Part shown: one piece after another, positions 53,739 to 63,888 of the stretch
How the letters are laid out: every line of letters starts with the position of its first letter
Numbering within the stretch: position 1 is the stretch's first letter
From: Vibrio sp. Isolate32
GTDB taxonomy: Bacteria > Pseudomonadota > Gammaproteobacteria > Enterobacterales > Vibrionaceae
Length of the DNA stretch: 64,000 nucleotides
Direction: 5' to 3'
Assembly (NCBI RefSeq): GCF_022397955.1
Contig: NZ_JAKEUQ010000008.1
Coordinates: forward strand, 1 to 64,000
The notes under the pieces: model-generated
The model's input: only the letters and a program-made list of their open reading frames with translations
Databases searched by the model: none
Told to the model about the DNA's origin: nothing
Program-made: the position numbers and the translations under genes

Positions 53739-55472
53739 GTGAATATCCAAGCACTTATTAATGACAAAGTATCTCAGGCTCTAGAAGCCGCTGGCGCACC
53801 TGCAGGCTCTCCTGCTGCTGTTCGCCAATCTGCAAAACCACAATTTGGTGACTACCAAGCAAACGGCGTAATGGGCGTTGCTAAGCGACTAGGCACTAAC
53901 CCGCGAGAATTTGCTCAGAAAGTATTGGACGTTCTAAACCTAGACGGTATCGCTTCTAAAGTTGAAATCGCAGGTCCAGGTTTCCTTAACATCTTCCTAG
54001 ATGAAGCTTTCCTTGCAAAACAAGCAGACGCAGCGCTTGCTGATTCTCGCCTTGGTGTTGCAGCAGCTGAAGCACAAACCATTGTTGCTGACTACTCAGC
54101 GCCAAATGTTGCAAAAGAAATGCACGTTGGTCACCTACGTTCAACAATCATCGGTGATGCCGTTGTTCGTACACTGGAATTCCTAGGCCACAAAGTTATC
54201 CGTGCTAACCACATCGGTGACTGGGGTACTCAATTCGGTATGCTTATCGCAAACCTTGAGCGCGTTCAGGCTGAGTCAGGTGAAGTTTCAATGGAACTTG
54301 CTGACCTTGAAGGCTTCTACCGTGAGTCTAAAAAGCTTTACGACGAAGACGAAGAGTTCGCAGTTAAAGCACGTGGCTACGTAGTGAAACTACAAAGCGG
54401 CGACGAGTTCTGTGCAGAGATGTGGAAGAAGCTTGTTGACGTAACAATGATTCAAAACCAACGCAACTACGATCGTCTAAACGTATCACTAACTCGTGAT
54501 GACGTAATGGGCGAAAGCATGTACAACCACATGCTTCCAGGCATCGTTGCTGATCTTAAAGAGCAAGGTCTTGCTAAAGAAGACGACGGCGCACAAGTTG
54601 TGTTCCTAGACGAATACAAAAACAAAGATGGCGACCCAATGGGCGTTATCATCCAGAAGCGCGATGGCGGTTTCCTTTACACAACAACTGATATCGCTTG
54701 TGCAAAATACCGTTTTGAAGAGCTAGGCGCGGACCGCGTTCTTTACTTCATCGACTCTCGTCAGCACCAACACCTAATGCAAGCTTGGACTATCGTTCGT
54801 AAAGCAGGTTACATCCCAGAATCTGTTTCTCTTGAGCACCACGCGTTCGGTATGATGCTAGGTAAAGACGGTAAGCCATTCAAGACTCGTGCAGGCGGTA
54901 CGGTTCGTCTAGCTGACCTTCTTGATGAAGCTGAAGTTCGTGCAGCACAACTGATCGAATCTAAGAACCCAGAACTAGCAGAAGATGAGAAGAAGGCGAT
55001 CGCTAACACAGTTGCAATGGCAGCAGTTAAGTACGCAGACCTTTCTAAGCACCGTACGACTGACTACGTGTTCGATTGGGACAACATGCTTGCGTTCGAA
55101 GGTAACACAGCACCTTACATGCAATACGCATACACTCGTGTTGCTTCTGTATTTGCTAAAGCTGGCGTTTCTATGGACTCTCTTGAAGGTGAAATCAAAA
55201 TCACTGAAGAGAAAGAGAAAGCACTTATCGCGAAACTTCTACAGTTTGAAGAAGCGGTTCAATCTGTTGCTCGTGAAGGTCAACCACACATCATGTGTAG
55301 CTACCTATTCGAACTAGCAGGTCAGTTCTCTAGCTTCTACGAAGCATGCCCTATCCTAGTAGCAGAAGACGAAGCTGTTAAACAGAGCCGTCTGAAGCTT
55401 GCAGCCCTAACAGCGAAGACAATTAAGCAAGGTCTATCGCTTCTAGGTATCGATACTCTAGAGCGTATGTAA
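53739..55472 (+). CDS. argS: Arginyl-tRNA synthetase
   Basis: ArgRS charges tRNA-Arg, including the UCU isoacceptor used as the island's target. The 577-residue protein shows the HIGH-type motif [14 protein letters not shown], an N-terminal domain beginning [12 protein letters not shown], and the C-terminal anticodon-binding domain ending [12 protein letters not shown]. The start is a GTG at 53739 with GAAGGAAA upstream, giving exactly the E. coli length; a TTG at 53724 is rejected. Confidence 0.96.
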   Translation: MNIQALINDKVSQALEAAGAPAGSPAAVRQSAKPQFGDYQANGVMGVAKRLGTNPREFAQKVLDVLNLDGIASKVEIAGPGFLNIFLDEAFLAKQADAALADSRLGVAAAEAQTIVADYSAPNVAKEMHVGHLRSTIIGDAVVRTLEFLGHKVIRANHIGDWGTQFGMLIANLERVQAESGEVSMELADLEGFYRESKKLYDEDEEFAVKARGYVVKLQSGDEFCAEMWKKLVDVTMIQNQRNYDRLNVSLTRDDVMGESMYNHMLPGIVADLKEQGLAKEDDGAQVVFLDEYKNKDGDPMGVIIQKRDGGFLYTTTDIACAKYRFEELGADRVLYFIDSRQHQHLMQAWTIVRKAGYIPESVSLEHHAFGMMLGKDGKPFKTRAGGTVRLADLLDEAEVRAAQLIESKNPELAEDEKKAIANTVAMAAVKYADLSKHRTTDYVFDWDNMLAFEGNTAPYMQYAYTRVASVFAKAGVSMDSLEGEIKITEEKEKALIAKLLQFEEAVQSVAREGQPHIMCSYLFELAGQFSSFYEACPILVAEDEAVKQSRLKLAALTAKTIKQGLSLLGIDTLERM

Positions 55473-55474
55473 GC

Positions 55475-55516
55475 GATTCGAGATTCGAGATTCGAGATTC
55501 GAGATTCGAGATTCGA
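55475..55516. repeat. Six tandem copies of a 7-bp unit (GATTCGA)
   Basis: Perfect heptamers directly follow the argS stop and precede its terminator. A related heptamer array (ATCTCGT, reverse complement ACGAGAT) stands at 60104-60166. Confidence 0.93.
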
Positions 55517-55526
55517 GACAATTAGA

Positions 55527-55558
55527 AAGGTTGACGTTAAAGCGTCAACCTTTTGTTT
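55527..55558 (+). terminator. Terminator after argS
   Basis: The stem aaggttgacg / cgtcaacctt with a 6-base loop is followed by ttgtttta on the plus strand. Confidence 0.82.
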
Positions 55559-55733
55559 TATTTGGAGGTTATATTTACTTAGCTATCGACGCTATTCGCT
55601 ACCCTTCTCCTCCTCCGTCATTCTCTACAGTGAGGTACGAACGTAATAGGGAATCTACTTATTGAGATCGTAAGCGCTAGCCACATTCCCATTCCAACCT
55701 TATACTCAACTAAAACAATTAATTGGAAAGATC

Positions 55734-56162
55734 ATGAGCTTCGAACTTCATCCTCAATTGGCAAAAGACACCACCGTTATTGGCGAGTTCCCACTTAGCC
55801 TTACACTACTACACAAAGACAACGCTGTACCTTGGGTTATTCTGGTCCCAAAACGTGCCAACCTAAAAGAGCTGCATCACTTGCCAATGAAAGAGCAACA
55901 GCAGTTCTTGCATGAATCTCAAGCAGTAAGCCAAGCACTAGAAGCTACGTTCCAACCGGATAAGCTCAACCTAGGCGCACTAGGTAACATGGTGCCACAA
56001 CTACACATCCACCATATCGCACGTTTCAAAGGTGATGTGGCGTGGCCTGGCCCAGTGTGGGGCAACACCACAGGTGAACAGCGCAGTGAAGAAGAGCAAG
56101 CAGCTATCCTAACTCGTATTCAAAATGTGCTGTCACTAAGCTCTATCTTTAAGAAAGCTTAG
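55734..56162 (+). CDS. HIT-family nucleotide hydrolase/transferase
   Basis: The 142-residue protein carries the histidine triad in QLHIHHIARF (about residues 90-99). HIT proteins act on nucleotide phosphoramidates or related dinucleotides. The N-terminal VPWVILVPKRANLKELHHL is typical of the proteobacterial subgroup with unknown substrate. ATTGGAAAG precedes the ATG. It is probably monocistronic. Confidence 0.9.
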   Translation: MSFELHPQLAKDTTVIGEFPLSLTLLHKDNAVPWVILVPKRANLKELHHLPMKEQQQFLHESQAVSQALEATFQPDKLNLGALGNMVPQLHIHHIARFKGDVAWPGPVWGNTTGEQRSEEEQAAILTRIQNVLSLSSIFKKA

Positions 56163-56299
56163 CCTTCTGACATAGGTGATACCTAACCTCTTGGTATCAC
56201 CATTATTACCAATGTGTAATAATAATTCACAAAAACACCCCATTATCACAACACAAACTCCCACGTATACTCTCTTGCACACAACATAGAGAGAGCATC

Positions 56300-56827
56300 A
56301 TGAAACAAACCTTCAACTTATTTCGTCATATCAGCTGGATCGCCATCATCTGTTCTATGCTTGCTTCCCTACTCTTATTCTTTATGGGAGCAACCAAGAC
56401 TTACTCTGCTTTTGCGATCTTCATGCTCAATCAGGTACCACCGGAATCGCTCGCGCATTTAGACACAACAGATATCGCGATCTCGTACTTGATTAAGTCT
56501 CTCGATACATTCTTGATTGCTTTTGTGCTCTTTATTTTTTCTCACGGTGTGTTCACTTTATTCATCTCTGATAAAAGTAATGCCGCGAAAAGCGACCAAC
56601 AAATCAATAAAAGCAAAGTACTTAGTTGGATAAAAACACCCAATATTGGTCACCTGAAAAACATTTTAGCTGAAGTGATTATCATCATTCTCTTCGTGAA
56701 GTTTTTGGAGCTTGTGCTCGTCAATTTTGACAGCATTGGATGGGATATACTGGTTCTTCCAGTATCCATACTGTTACTGAGTATTGGCCTTAAAGTTCTT
56801 GGGTTAGGTGAAACCAAAGAGTCTTAA
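56300..56827 (+). CDS. YqhA/UPF0114-family membrane protein
   Basis: The 175-residue protein has four membrane segments (about residues 11-31, 62-85, 115-135, 145-165) and the family's N-terminal layout, ISWIAIICSMLASLLLFFMG. The function is unknown. AGAGAGAG lies before the ATG. It ends before a strong bidirectional terminator facing feoC. Confidence 0.82.
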   Translation: MKQTFNLFRHISWIAIICSMLASLLLFFMGATKTYSAFAIFMLNQVPPESLAHLDTTDIAISYLIKSLDTFLIAFVLFIFSHGVFTLFISDKSNAAKSDQQINKSKVLSWIKTPNIGHLKNILAEVIIIILFVKFLELVLVNFDSIGWDILVLPVSILLLSIGLKVLGLGETKES

Positions 56828-56844
56828 GCCGATAAACAAAAACA

Positions 56845-56876
56845 AAAAACCGCAGCTCATAGGCTGCGGTTTTTTA
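56845..56876. terminator. Bidirectional terminator between the YqhA gene and feoC
   Basis: The stem aaccgcagc / gctgcggtt with a short loop has A-runs and T-runs at either side, ending the convergent feo operon and the membrane protein gene. Confidence 0.88.
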
Positions 56877-56892
56877 TTAGGTATTGACCAAA

Positions 56893-57123
56893 CTACATCA
56901 TCACATTCAGCGACAGACCATCTTGTTTGCTGATGGTGTAGCGAACACGCGTTGTATGACCATGTTTGTTGGTGTCGACCATGCGAGATACTTTGCCTTT
57001 CTTGACCCACACGCTCAACATCGCATCCACGCCGTCTTCACTCATACCAAATTTCGCTGCAATCTCTTTACGCGCTGCGACACCTTGGCTGTCAATGTAC
57101 TGATGAAGTTCAGTTAAAATCAT
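56893..57123 (-). CDS. feoC: FeoC-like transcriptional regulator
   Basis: The 76-residue winged-helix protein starts MILTELHQYIDSQGVAARKE and has AKFGMSEDGVDAMLSVWVKK as recognition region. Vibrio FeoC lacks the iron-sulfur cysteines of the enterobacterial form, and none of a CxxxxC type is visible here; it is needed with FeoB for ferrous iron uptake in V. cholerae. Its start overlaps the feoB stop by 4 bp, so it is the last gene of feoABC. Confidence 0.9.
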   Translation of the reverse strand: MILTELHQYIDSQGVAARKEIAAKFGMSEDGVDAMLSVWVKKGKVSRMVDTNKHGHTTRVRYTISKQDGLSLNVMM

Positions 57124-59393
57124 ACGACTTGCACCTCTAATGCTTTTTGCTTGCTGCCAACTTTCTTAAACACACGGTAGGTAATCACAAAGCCACCAGC
57201 AATCGCGACCATCCACACTGCACTTGTCACAGGGTGTGCTGCAAAGTTTGCCGCTTGGTAGTAGAAAGTTGCACCAAAGTAGCCAAGCGCCATAGTCCAG
57301 ACCGCAATAAAGCGTGCAAACATTTGACCAAATTCACGAACGTAAGCACCCATTGCAGCCACACAAGGTGTGTAAAGTAGGATAAGGATCAAGTAAGCAA
57401 ATGCAGCATGACCAGAAACAAATTTGTCTTTTAGGTTACCAAAGATCGATGAGTCAACCTCTTGCTCTTCTGCAACCGCACCTGAATCGCTTAAGTCACC
57501 AACCTCAATACCTAGAGGATCTGAGTAGCTCAAGCCGGCAAGGTTTTCAGGGATCGTCATTACCGCTTCTTGTAAGCTTGCTGCCAAATCGAATTCAGCG
57601 GCTTCTTCGTCTGATGGTGTTGTGTAAAGGCTGTTCAGCGTACCTACTACCGCTTCTTTCGCAAAGATACCAGTAATGATACCTACCGTCGCTGGCCAGT
57701 TTTCTTCTGTAATACCAATAGGTTGGAATACAGGCGTCACAACTTGAGCCGCCTTAGACAGTACTGAGTTTTCGCTGTCTTCGTTACCAAAGCTACCGTC
57801 CATACCTAGAGAGTTAAGGAAACTCAGAATAGCCACAACCATCACGATTGTTTTACCAGCACCAAGCATGAAACGCTTCAGTTTTTGCCATGTTTTTAGC
57901 ATCACGTTTTGCACTGTCGGTAATTCGTAATCTGGCATTTCCATCACTAAGCTATCGCTGCTACCTGGGTAGATGGTGTTCTTAAGGAACAGCCCCGTAA
58001 ACACAGAAGCAACAATGCCCATGATGTACAGAGCAAATACCACGTTTTGTCCAGCTCCCGGGAAGAATGCAGCTGCGAACAGAGCGTATACCGGAAGACG
58101 AGCACCACATGACATAAACGGCGCCATAGATGCTGCCAATTTACGTTCACGCTCTTGGTCAAGAGTACGAGTTGCCATGATTGAAGGTACGTTACAGCCA
58201 AAACCTAATACCAGTGGTACAAATGCTTTGCCAGGTAAGCCAATCTTCTGCATCACTTTATCAAGTACGAATGCAGCACGAGCCATGTATCCTGAGCTTT
58301 CTAGTACCGCTAAGAATAGGTAAAGAGCTGCGATAACCGGAATAAAGGTCGCAACCGTTTGAATACCACCGCCGATGCCATCAGCAAGTATCGTTACTAA
58401 CCAAACGGGTAAGTGACCATCTAATAAATGGTGTCCACCATCAACTAATATAGCTCCAACACCAATATCGAAGAAGTCGATAAACGCACTACCGATATTG
58501 ATAGAGAACATGAACATTAAGTACATGATGACGAAGAAGAAAGGAATACCGACCCATTTATTCAAAATGAATTGGTCTGCTTTCTCTGTAAAATTACGGC
58601 TTAGTTTACCTTCGCTGCGACGAACACGTTTACAAAGGTCATGTAAGAAAGTGTACTTAGCGTCAGCAACAGCAAGGTCAATATCGAAATCGGCACCTAG
58701 ACGCACATTGTCAATTTGAGTGCGAGTTTGTGGAGCTAGCCCATTCAATACCAAGTAGTCATTTTCTAAAGCACGAATCGCTAGCGCTCGGTGAGATACG
58801 TCAGCATCATCAAATTGTGACTCAACAGAAGGGATAAGAGCTTCTAACGCGACATCGTAATTAATAGAGATTGGGTCAAGGCTTACACCTTGCACAAGCA
58901 ATTTATGTAGGCGCTCTTTAAAACGAACTACTTGACCTTTATCATTTGCAGACAAGCTTAGAACTGGGCAACCTAGCTCTTTCTCTAGCGCTTTAAGGTT
59001 AATCACCTGACGCTCGCGCTTTAATACATCCATTTTGTTCAACACAACGATCATTGGGCGACCCAACTCTCGTAGTTGTAATGTCATGTATAAGCTTCGT
59101 TCTAGGCAGCTAGCATCAACAACATTGATGATCACATCTGCAGGGTGAGTCAGAACAGCGCGAGACGCGATAGATTCATCGATGCTGTTCGCGTCATTAC
59201 CACTGTCTAGCGCGTAAATACCCGGTAAGTCGGTAAGCTGGAACTGATCACCTGCGTGTGAGTATAAACCCGTCTTCTTTTCTACGGTGACACCAACCCA
59301 GTTACCAACGTGCTGCTTGGCACCAGTTAGTGCATTGAACAGTGTTGTTTTACCACTATTCGGGTTACCAACGGTAAGAACTTGATAATCCAT
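57120..59393 (-). CDS. feoB: Ferrous iron transporter FeoB
   Basis: The N-terminal G-protein domain shows G1 VGNPNSGKTTLFN at residues 7-19, G3 LTDLPGIY and G4 NKMD. The membrane part has two Gate repeats (for example VPLVLGFGCNVPSIMATRT with a conserved Cys). FeoB moves Fe2+ across the inner membrane. 757 residues is normal. It follows feoA directly with no gap. Confidence 0.96.
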   Translation of the reverse strand: MDYQVLTVGNPNSGKTTLFNALTGAKQHVGNWVGVTVEKKTGLYSHAGDQFQLTDLPGIYALDSGNDANSIDESIASRAVLTHPADVIINVVDASCLERSLYMTLQLRELGRPMIVVLNKMDVLKRERQVINLKALEKELGCPVLSLSANDKGQVVRFKERLHKLLVQGVSLDPISINYDVALEALIPSVESQFDDADVSHRALAIRALENDYLVLNGLAPQTRTQIDNVRLGADFDIDLAVADAKYTFLHDLCKRVRRSEGKLSRNFTEKADQFILNKWVGIPFFFVIMYLMFMFSINIGSAFIDFFDIGVGAILVDGGHHLLDGHLPVWLVTILADGIGGGIQTVATFIPVIAALYLFLAVLESSGYMARAAFVLDKVMQKIGLPGKAFVPLVLGFGCNVPSIMATRTLDQERERKLAASMAPFMSCGARLPVYALFAAAFFPGAGQNVVFALYIMGIVASVFTGLFLKNTIYPGSSDSLVMEMPDYELPTVQNVMLKTWQKLKRFMLGAGKTIVMVVAILSFLNSLGMDGSFGNEDSENSVLSKAAQVVTPVFQPIGITEENWPATVGIITGIFAKEAVVGTLNSLYTTPSDEEAAEFDLAASLQEAVMTIPENLAGLSYSDPLGIEVGDLSDSGAVAEEQEVDSSIFGNLKDKFVSGHAAFAYLILILLYTPCVAAMGAYVREFGQMFARFIAVWTMALGYFGATFYYQAANFAAHPVTSAVWMVAIAGGFVITYRVFKKVGSKQKALEVQVV

Positions 59394-59615
59394 TTAGATA
59401 ACCTCGATTTGTTCTGCAATGCTTTCACGAATGGCGATCGAAACACCTCTCACTTCAACTTGAAGCGGATCTCCCATAGGAGCACGACGAATAAGCGTCA
59501 CCTCAGTTTTTGGCAACATCCCCATCACCATCAGTTTTTTTCTTACGTCTGGTGTTAAGCCTGTTAGTGCAACAATAGAAGCCACTTTTCCTTGCTCTAG
59601 CTGTGAGAGTTTCAT
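59394..59615 (-). CDS. feoA: Ferrous iron transport protein FeoA
   Basis: The 73-residue SH3-like protein starts MKLSQLEQGKVASIVALTG and contains MGMLPKTEVTLIRRAPMGDP, the FeoA signature. It is a small cytosolic partner of FeoB. First gene of feoABC, with its promoter in the AT-rich region to the right. Confidence 0.94.
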   Translation of the reverse strand: MKLSQLEQGKVASIVALTGLTPDVRKKLMVMGMLPKTEVTLIRRAPMGDPLQVEVRGVSIAIRESIAEQIEVI

Positions 59616-59629
59616 AAATACCCAATTCG

Positions 59630-59662
59630 TGATTGATAATGAGAAAGATTGTTATTAACAAG
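59630..59662 (-). promoter_or_regulatory. Candidate Fur-like site upstream of feoA
   Basis: The stretch tgataatgagaaagattgtt (59634-59653) resembles one and a half Fur half-sites (TGATAAT). The match is imperfect. Iron control of feo by Fur, and oxygen control by Fnr, are established in relatives; this site is a guess from sequence. Confidence 0.3.
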
Positions 59663-59914
59663 CATAATACACATACATGACCACAATTCTATTGTGTGAA
59701 ATCAAAGTTTTCGAAAATACATACTCGTAAATTTCGTTAAAAACGTTTACGTCAAAAACGTTACTTTCAACAAACGACGAGAACTACCTCACTAGTACAC
59801 CACTAAACAAAACACATAAACCTTTAATATTCAACAACTTAAAAAAGTGTCGCTTTTCTCATAGCGTTATGTCGTTAATTTTATAAGTAAAATAAGTCAC
59901 TAATCGTATAGTTA
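59663..59914. other. AT-rich gap between feoA and the candidate small RNA
   Basis: No coding frame is seen. It should hold the feoA promoter and, if the small RNA is real, its promoter; tatagt at 59908-59913 is a possible -10 for the latter. Confidence 0.35.
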
Positions 59915-60049
59915 CTCCATCGAAGAGAAACTCCTTCTCTTTAATTTAATTCCAGAGGTGATATGGCTTGCCATATCACTCCGGCAGCAAGCGAAGGTGT
60001 CATTGGCACCCGTGGTATAGTCCCCCCGGCTATACCACGATATTTTTTT
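59915..60049 (+). ncRNA. Candidate small RNA with three hairpins and an intrinsic terminator
   Basis: In about 135 bases the plus strand forms a hairpin aagaga / tctctt near 59923-59941, a perfect 9-bp hairpin gtgatatgg-cttg-ccatatcac at 59958-59979, and a perfect 10-bp terminator hairpin cgtggtatag / ctataccacg at 60011-60039 with a C-rich loop (tccccccgg), then eight T's. No gene lies upstream on this strand, so this terminator has no other owner. I cannot match it to a known Vibrio RNA. Confidence 0.5.
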
Positions 60050-60102
60050 TCTTATCTCCCCCAACAAAACCATACTCAAACAACTCAATCGCAAATACCC
60101 CC

Positions 60103-60166
<64 letters not shown>

Positions 60167-60173
60167 AGAAGCA

Positions 60174-60204
60174 TAAAAAAGCCCCAACACGAATGTCGAG
60201 GCTT
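60174..60204 (-). terminator. Terminator after the AraC-family gene
   Basis: On the minus strand, agcctcgaca-ttcg-tgttggggct forms a 10-pair stem with a TTCG loop and six T's. Confidence 0.8.
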
Positions 60205-60256
60205 CAATAAGACTATCTGTCGCTAACGTAAGACTGGCTGGTTAATATTGTTTGCT

Positions 60257-63200
60257 CTAGTCTTCGCTATTTTCTGCAAACTTAGATGGAGACATGCCAA
60301 AGTGGTGCTTAAACCTTTGGCTAAAATAAGACGGGTCATTAAAACCAGAATCAAAAGCAACGTCTGATATCTTCTCTCCAGCTAGTAACCGTTCGCATGC
60401 ATGCTCCAAACGAATCTCATTCAGATGCTCTTTAAAGGTCTTGTTGTAGACCATTTTAAAGCGTCGCTGTAGGCTTCTTTCAGACATAAACAAATATTTA
60501 GCAGCAGTAGTAGTACCAAAATCAGCATCAGCGTAGTGCTCGCTAACAAGCTGAGTCACTCTATTTTTCCACTCTTGCTCCGCACTCAGCTTTAACTGAT
60601 CAGGTGAGGTATTAGCAAGCTTGATTGTCTCAATCTGCTCTATTGTATTGACTTCAAGAGTATCTAACACCTGATACTCAATTGGCCAAGTAAGCTGCAC
60701 CTTATTCTGAGAGTCCGACACAAAAGCATTGAGCACTCCACCACTCTGATTCACCAGCAATGGTAACTTTTCTATATTTAAGTCGGTCGACTTTCCACCA
60801 TTGTCACTAATGCTAGAGGTTAGTTTAGGGAAAGGCATGCCGTGGTCTAAAACCGTCACGACGAGATGCTCTTTTAGCTCTTCGACCATAACCATCATGC
60901 TCTGCGACTTAAAGTTGCGCTTGATGATGCTAGCGATCAGGCTATTAAAGATAATATCGAGATTAAAATACAGTAAAGATACATGTCTGTGTTTCGTCTC
61001 TACTTTTATCTCTAGCTCAATACCGGCTTTAGCTAAGTCTTCTTGCCACGCCTTAAGCACCGACTCCAAGATTAAAATCATATCGTAACCAACCGCACCA
61101 CCATCTTGTCGGCTATTACTCAATTGTGCCAAACCATTCTTTAACGCAAGAATTGGTGACTTACCTTGTCCATCATTCCAATTAGGGAGCATCGCTGCAA
61201 CTTGGTTGACCTCTATGGACAGTTCATCGGCGGTATGAGACACAAGCGCATTCTTAACCGATAACTGCTTCTTAAGCTGCTGATTGGTCGTCAGTAATAT
61301 CCGGCTTTGGTGTATCAATTGATCGGTTTTTAAAGCTACTTGTGCCTTTAAGTGTCGGTTGGCAAAGGTGACATAACTCGAACGCCAAAAAACCAAAATG
61401 GTGACCACACAGATAAGTAAGATAAGAGAGCTCGCAGCAGCCCAATTGCTGAGATACCAAGGTTCCGCTATCGAGAAGCTTTGATTGGTGGAGACAAAAC
61501 GATAGTGTGAATCTTTTACCGGCTTAACCTCAAGTGTGTAATCGCCGGGCAGCAAGTGATCTAGGGTTAACAAGCCCCCTTCAAACTCACTCCAAGGTTC
61601 ATCATCATTGAGTCTGTACTCCATCGCAGGTGCGAACGTGGCAGGTAAAATACCGAGCTTAAACCCAATCCACGAGCCATAAGGTATCTCGGCTAGATCT
61701 GCAGCCTTGCCGCCAAGAGACACGGTCTTTTGATTGACACTTATTTTGCTCAGTAAGGCACGGCTATGGGGCGTGTTCGACACCAATAACTCATTAGCTA
61801 ACGCGCTCACCACTCCATACTTAGAACCCAATACTAGCCTTGAAGATTGATTCTGTTGACTGTAGAAGAGCTCACATGCCCCAGCCGCGAGTTCATTGGT
61901 GATCAAACCAAAAGGTGAACCAATATGTTTGTGAAGCTGTCCGTCTAGTCCGTAATAGCTCAGCCCTTTAGAAGAGCCTAACCAGACACCATTTTCATCG
62001 CTGATTAAACAGCTAGGGCTAATGTTCTCTTCAACAAGGGGAATCTCTTCAATGACTGGACGATCGTAAGGGATCCGATAGACACCATAGCTGCTCGCAA
62101 ACCATTGAGAACCATCGCTGGCTTTTTCTATATCAACGACCTTGCCAAATCGCTCACTAGAACGACTAAAGCTGATCCGTTTATCAACAAAGGAATAGAA
62201 GCCATGGTCGGTGCCGATGTAGACACGACCTTGTAAACCAATATTTAGGTCTGTAATTTTTGCTGGCAGGAACTTATCCACCAACCAATCCATTCTGTAG
62301 CCCGTAAGCTCCATATTGTCTATCGACAAGGAATAGAGACTCTGCCCAGAAGTCATCCAAAGTGTGTTATCACCTTGAAGGGCAAAGTTCTCGATGTAGA
62401 CGCCTTCAATGGCTCTGGGCAGCTTAAGAGCTTCACGCTCTAATGTCTTGCTGTTGAAACTAACGATCCCCTCTTCAGTCGCTAACCAAATAGATGAACC
62501 AAAAACCTGAAAGTCTCGGACCGGTTTAGGGTATACACGATTAGGCCGCTCTTTAGCTTCAGAATCAACGAGATAGAGCCCCATCGAAGAAGCAACCCAA
62601 GCAAGATGGTCACTGATTGGCTTAACTTTATTGATCACGATACTGCTAGAGTGCATGCCCATGCCGGTTAAAGGCGTTCTTGAGAATGTCTTACTAAACA
62701 AAGAGAAATACCGGATACCGTTATTGGTCGCGACCCACATACCGCCTGCCTGGTCGTTAATTAATGAATAAATCTTCTCGCCCGGTAATGAAAAGTCATG
62801 GTTGGAGGCTTGTTCAAACCGAGTGGTTTCACCAGTAAGAAGGTTATAGCTAATCAGGCCATGCTCAGTGCCAATCCAGTATTGATCTGTTGTTTCAGCA
62901 AAAGAGAGAACATGTGAACCACTGATCTTGGTCTCGTTCTCTGAATTAGCCAAATCGACAGTCACAACGCCATTTAATGTACCAATCAGTAATTCGCGTC
63001 TTGCCTTCGAAAAGTAGATCGTCTCGATATAGTGTTTATCTGATGCGGCAATATGGTTAAACTCTTGATTTTCAGAAAGATAAGCTCCTGAGCTGGTTGC
63101 CAGCACCCATTTGGATAGCACCCATTCCGCATCATTGATCCTAATGTCACTGCTGTTGTTGTATCGATACAGCTTGAGAAGTGAGTAGGTATTAAATTCC

Positions 63201-63640
63201 AATGACTGGGTGTTGTAGGTGTAGAAGTTGTTGTCGTCTGTCACCCAAATATAATCAGCCGATGCACCAATATTTGTGATCTCTTCGCCAGGGCTCAGAC
63301 TAAACGCCAACTCGTTACCTATCCCTGGAGTATGTCGATATACCTCGTTATCGAAGAACGTCCAAAACTCATCGTCCAAAAAGGCGACGCGCTCCGATGA
63401 AAACTGCAACAGGCTACCTTGGCGTGGCAGTAGAGTTCGCCCATCATAAAAAAGAACTTTCCCATGCACATCATGAATCCAAAGCCCACCACCAGCTCCT
63501 AGATAGAGATTTTTAGCTGCAAGAAAATTCCCTTGCGCTTGAACAGGCAAAGGATAAAAGACAGACGGTGATGTATTTACCGCGATAGCGCTAAATGAAA
63601 TACTCACTAATATGAACATTCGGAAGACAATTCGATACAA
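60257..63640 (-). CDS. Membrane-bound AraC-family regulator with propeller sensor (HTCS-like, no receiver)
   Basis: The 1127-residue protein has a signal peptide, then about 650 residues of propeller-type repeats (WIGTEHGLISYN, GGMWVATNNGIRYFS, VWLGSSKGLSYYG), a Y_Y_Y-like beta domain (MEYRLNDDEPWSEFEGG), one membrane helix (about 745-765), a coiled coil, a degenerate kinase-like region, and a C-terminal AraC domain (TAAKYLFMSERSLQRRF, ISDVAFDSGFNDPSYFSQRF). It looks like hybrid two-component sensors known best from Bacteroidetes, but no receiver domain is present and the phosphoacceptor region (VSHTADEL) is not canonical. It would sense a periplasmic ligand, perhaps a carbohydrate, and bind DNA from the membrane. 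Targets may lie outside the window. Confidence 0.85.
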   Translation of the reverse strand: MYRIVFRMFILVSISFSAIAVNTSPSVFYPLPVQAQGNFLAAKNLYLGAGGGLWIHDVHGKVLFYDGRTLLPRQGSLLQFSSERVAFLDDEFWTFFDNEVYRHTPGIGNELAFSLSPGEEITNIGASADYIWVTDDNNFYTYNTQSLEFNTYSLLKLYRYNNSSDIRINDAEWVLSKWVLATSSGAYLSENQEFNHIAASDKHYIETIYFSKARRELLIGTLNGVVTVDLANSENETKISGSHVLSFAETTDQYWIGTEHGLISYNLLTGETTRFEQASNHDFSLPGEKIYSLINDQAGGMWVATNNGIRYFSLFSKTFSRTPLTGMGMHSSSIVINKVKPISDHLAWVASSMGLYLVDSEAKERPNRVYPKPVRDFQVFGSSIWLATEEGIVSFNSKTLEREALKLPRAIEGVYIENFALQGDNTLWMTSGQSLYSLSIDNMELTGYRMDWLVDKFLPAKITDLNIGLQGRVYIGTDHGFYSFVDKRISFSRSSERFGKVVDIEKASDGSQWFASSYGVYRIPYDRPVIEEIPLVEENISPSCLISDENGVWLGSSKGLSYYGLDGQLHKHIGSPFGLITNELAAGACELFYSQQNQSSRLVLGSKYGVVSALANELLVSNTPHSRALLSKISVNQKTVSLGGKAADLAEIPYGSWIGFKLGILPATFAPAMEYRLNDDEPWSEFEGGLLTLDHLLPGDYTLEVKPVKDSHYRFVSTNQSFSIAEPWYLSNWAAASSLILLICVVTILVFWRSSYVTFANRHLKAQVALKTDQLIHQSRILLTTNQQLKKQLSVKNALVSHTADELSIEVNQVAAMLPNWNDGQGKSPILALKNGLAQLSNSRQDGGAVGYDMILILESVLKAWQEDLAKAGIELEIKVETKHRHVSLLYFNLDIIFNSLIASIIKRNFKSQSMMVMVEELKEHLVVTVLDHGMPFPKLTSSISDNGGKSTDLNIEKLPLLVNQSGGVLNAFVSDSQNKVQLTWPIEYQVLDTLEVNTIEQIETIKLANTSPDQLKLSAEQEWKNRVTQLVSEHYADADFGTTTAAKYLFMSERSLQRRFKMVYNKTFKEHLNEIRLEHACERLLAGEKISDVAFDSGFNDPSYFSQRFKHHFGMSPSKFAENSED

Positions 63641-63817
63641 CTTCTAATCCTGAACAGCAACAACTTATGAAGTTTCGGCTACTGCAATGTCTTTACCTTG
63701 CTCGACCAGAAACTGAGTTTTTTTGTGATTATTATTATCTTTCCATTTTAGCGGAAATCTACGAAGGAGAAAGAAGGTTTATTGTTTGTTGAAAGGTTTT
63801 ATCTTAGCGGTCACGAA

Positions 63818-63838
63818 AATGCCGCAAAAAGCGGCATT
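63818..63838 (-). terminator. Hairpin after the right-edge gene
   Basis: A perfect 8-bp stem, aatgccgc / gcggcatt, with a 5-base loop lies about 50 bp beyond the stop of the partial minus-strand gene. The T-run is short. Confidence 0.6.
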
Positions 63839-63888
63839 GTTCATAATCATATCAAGAGTAAAGTGGAATAAAGGTTACTTACTATTGA

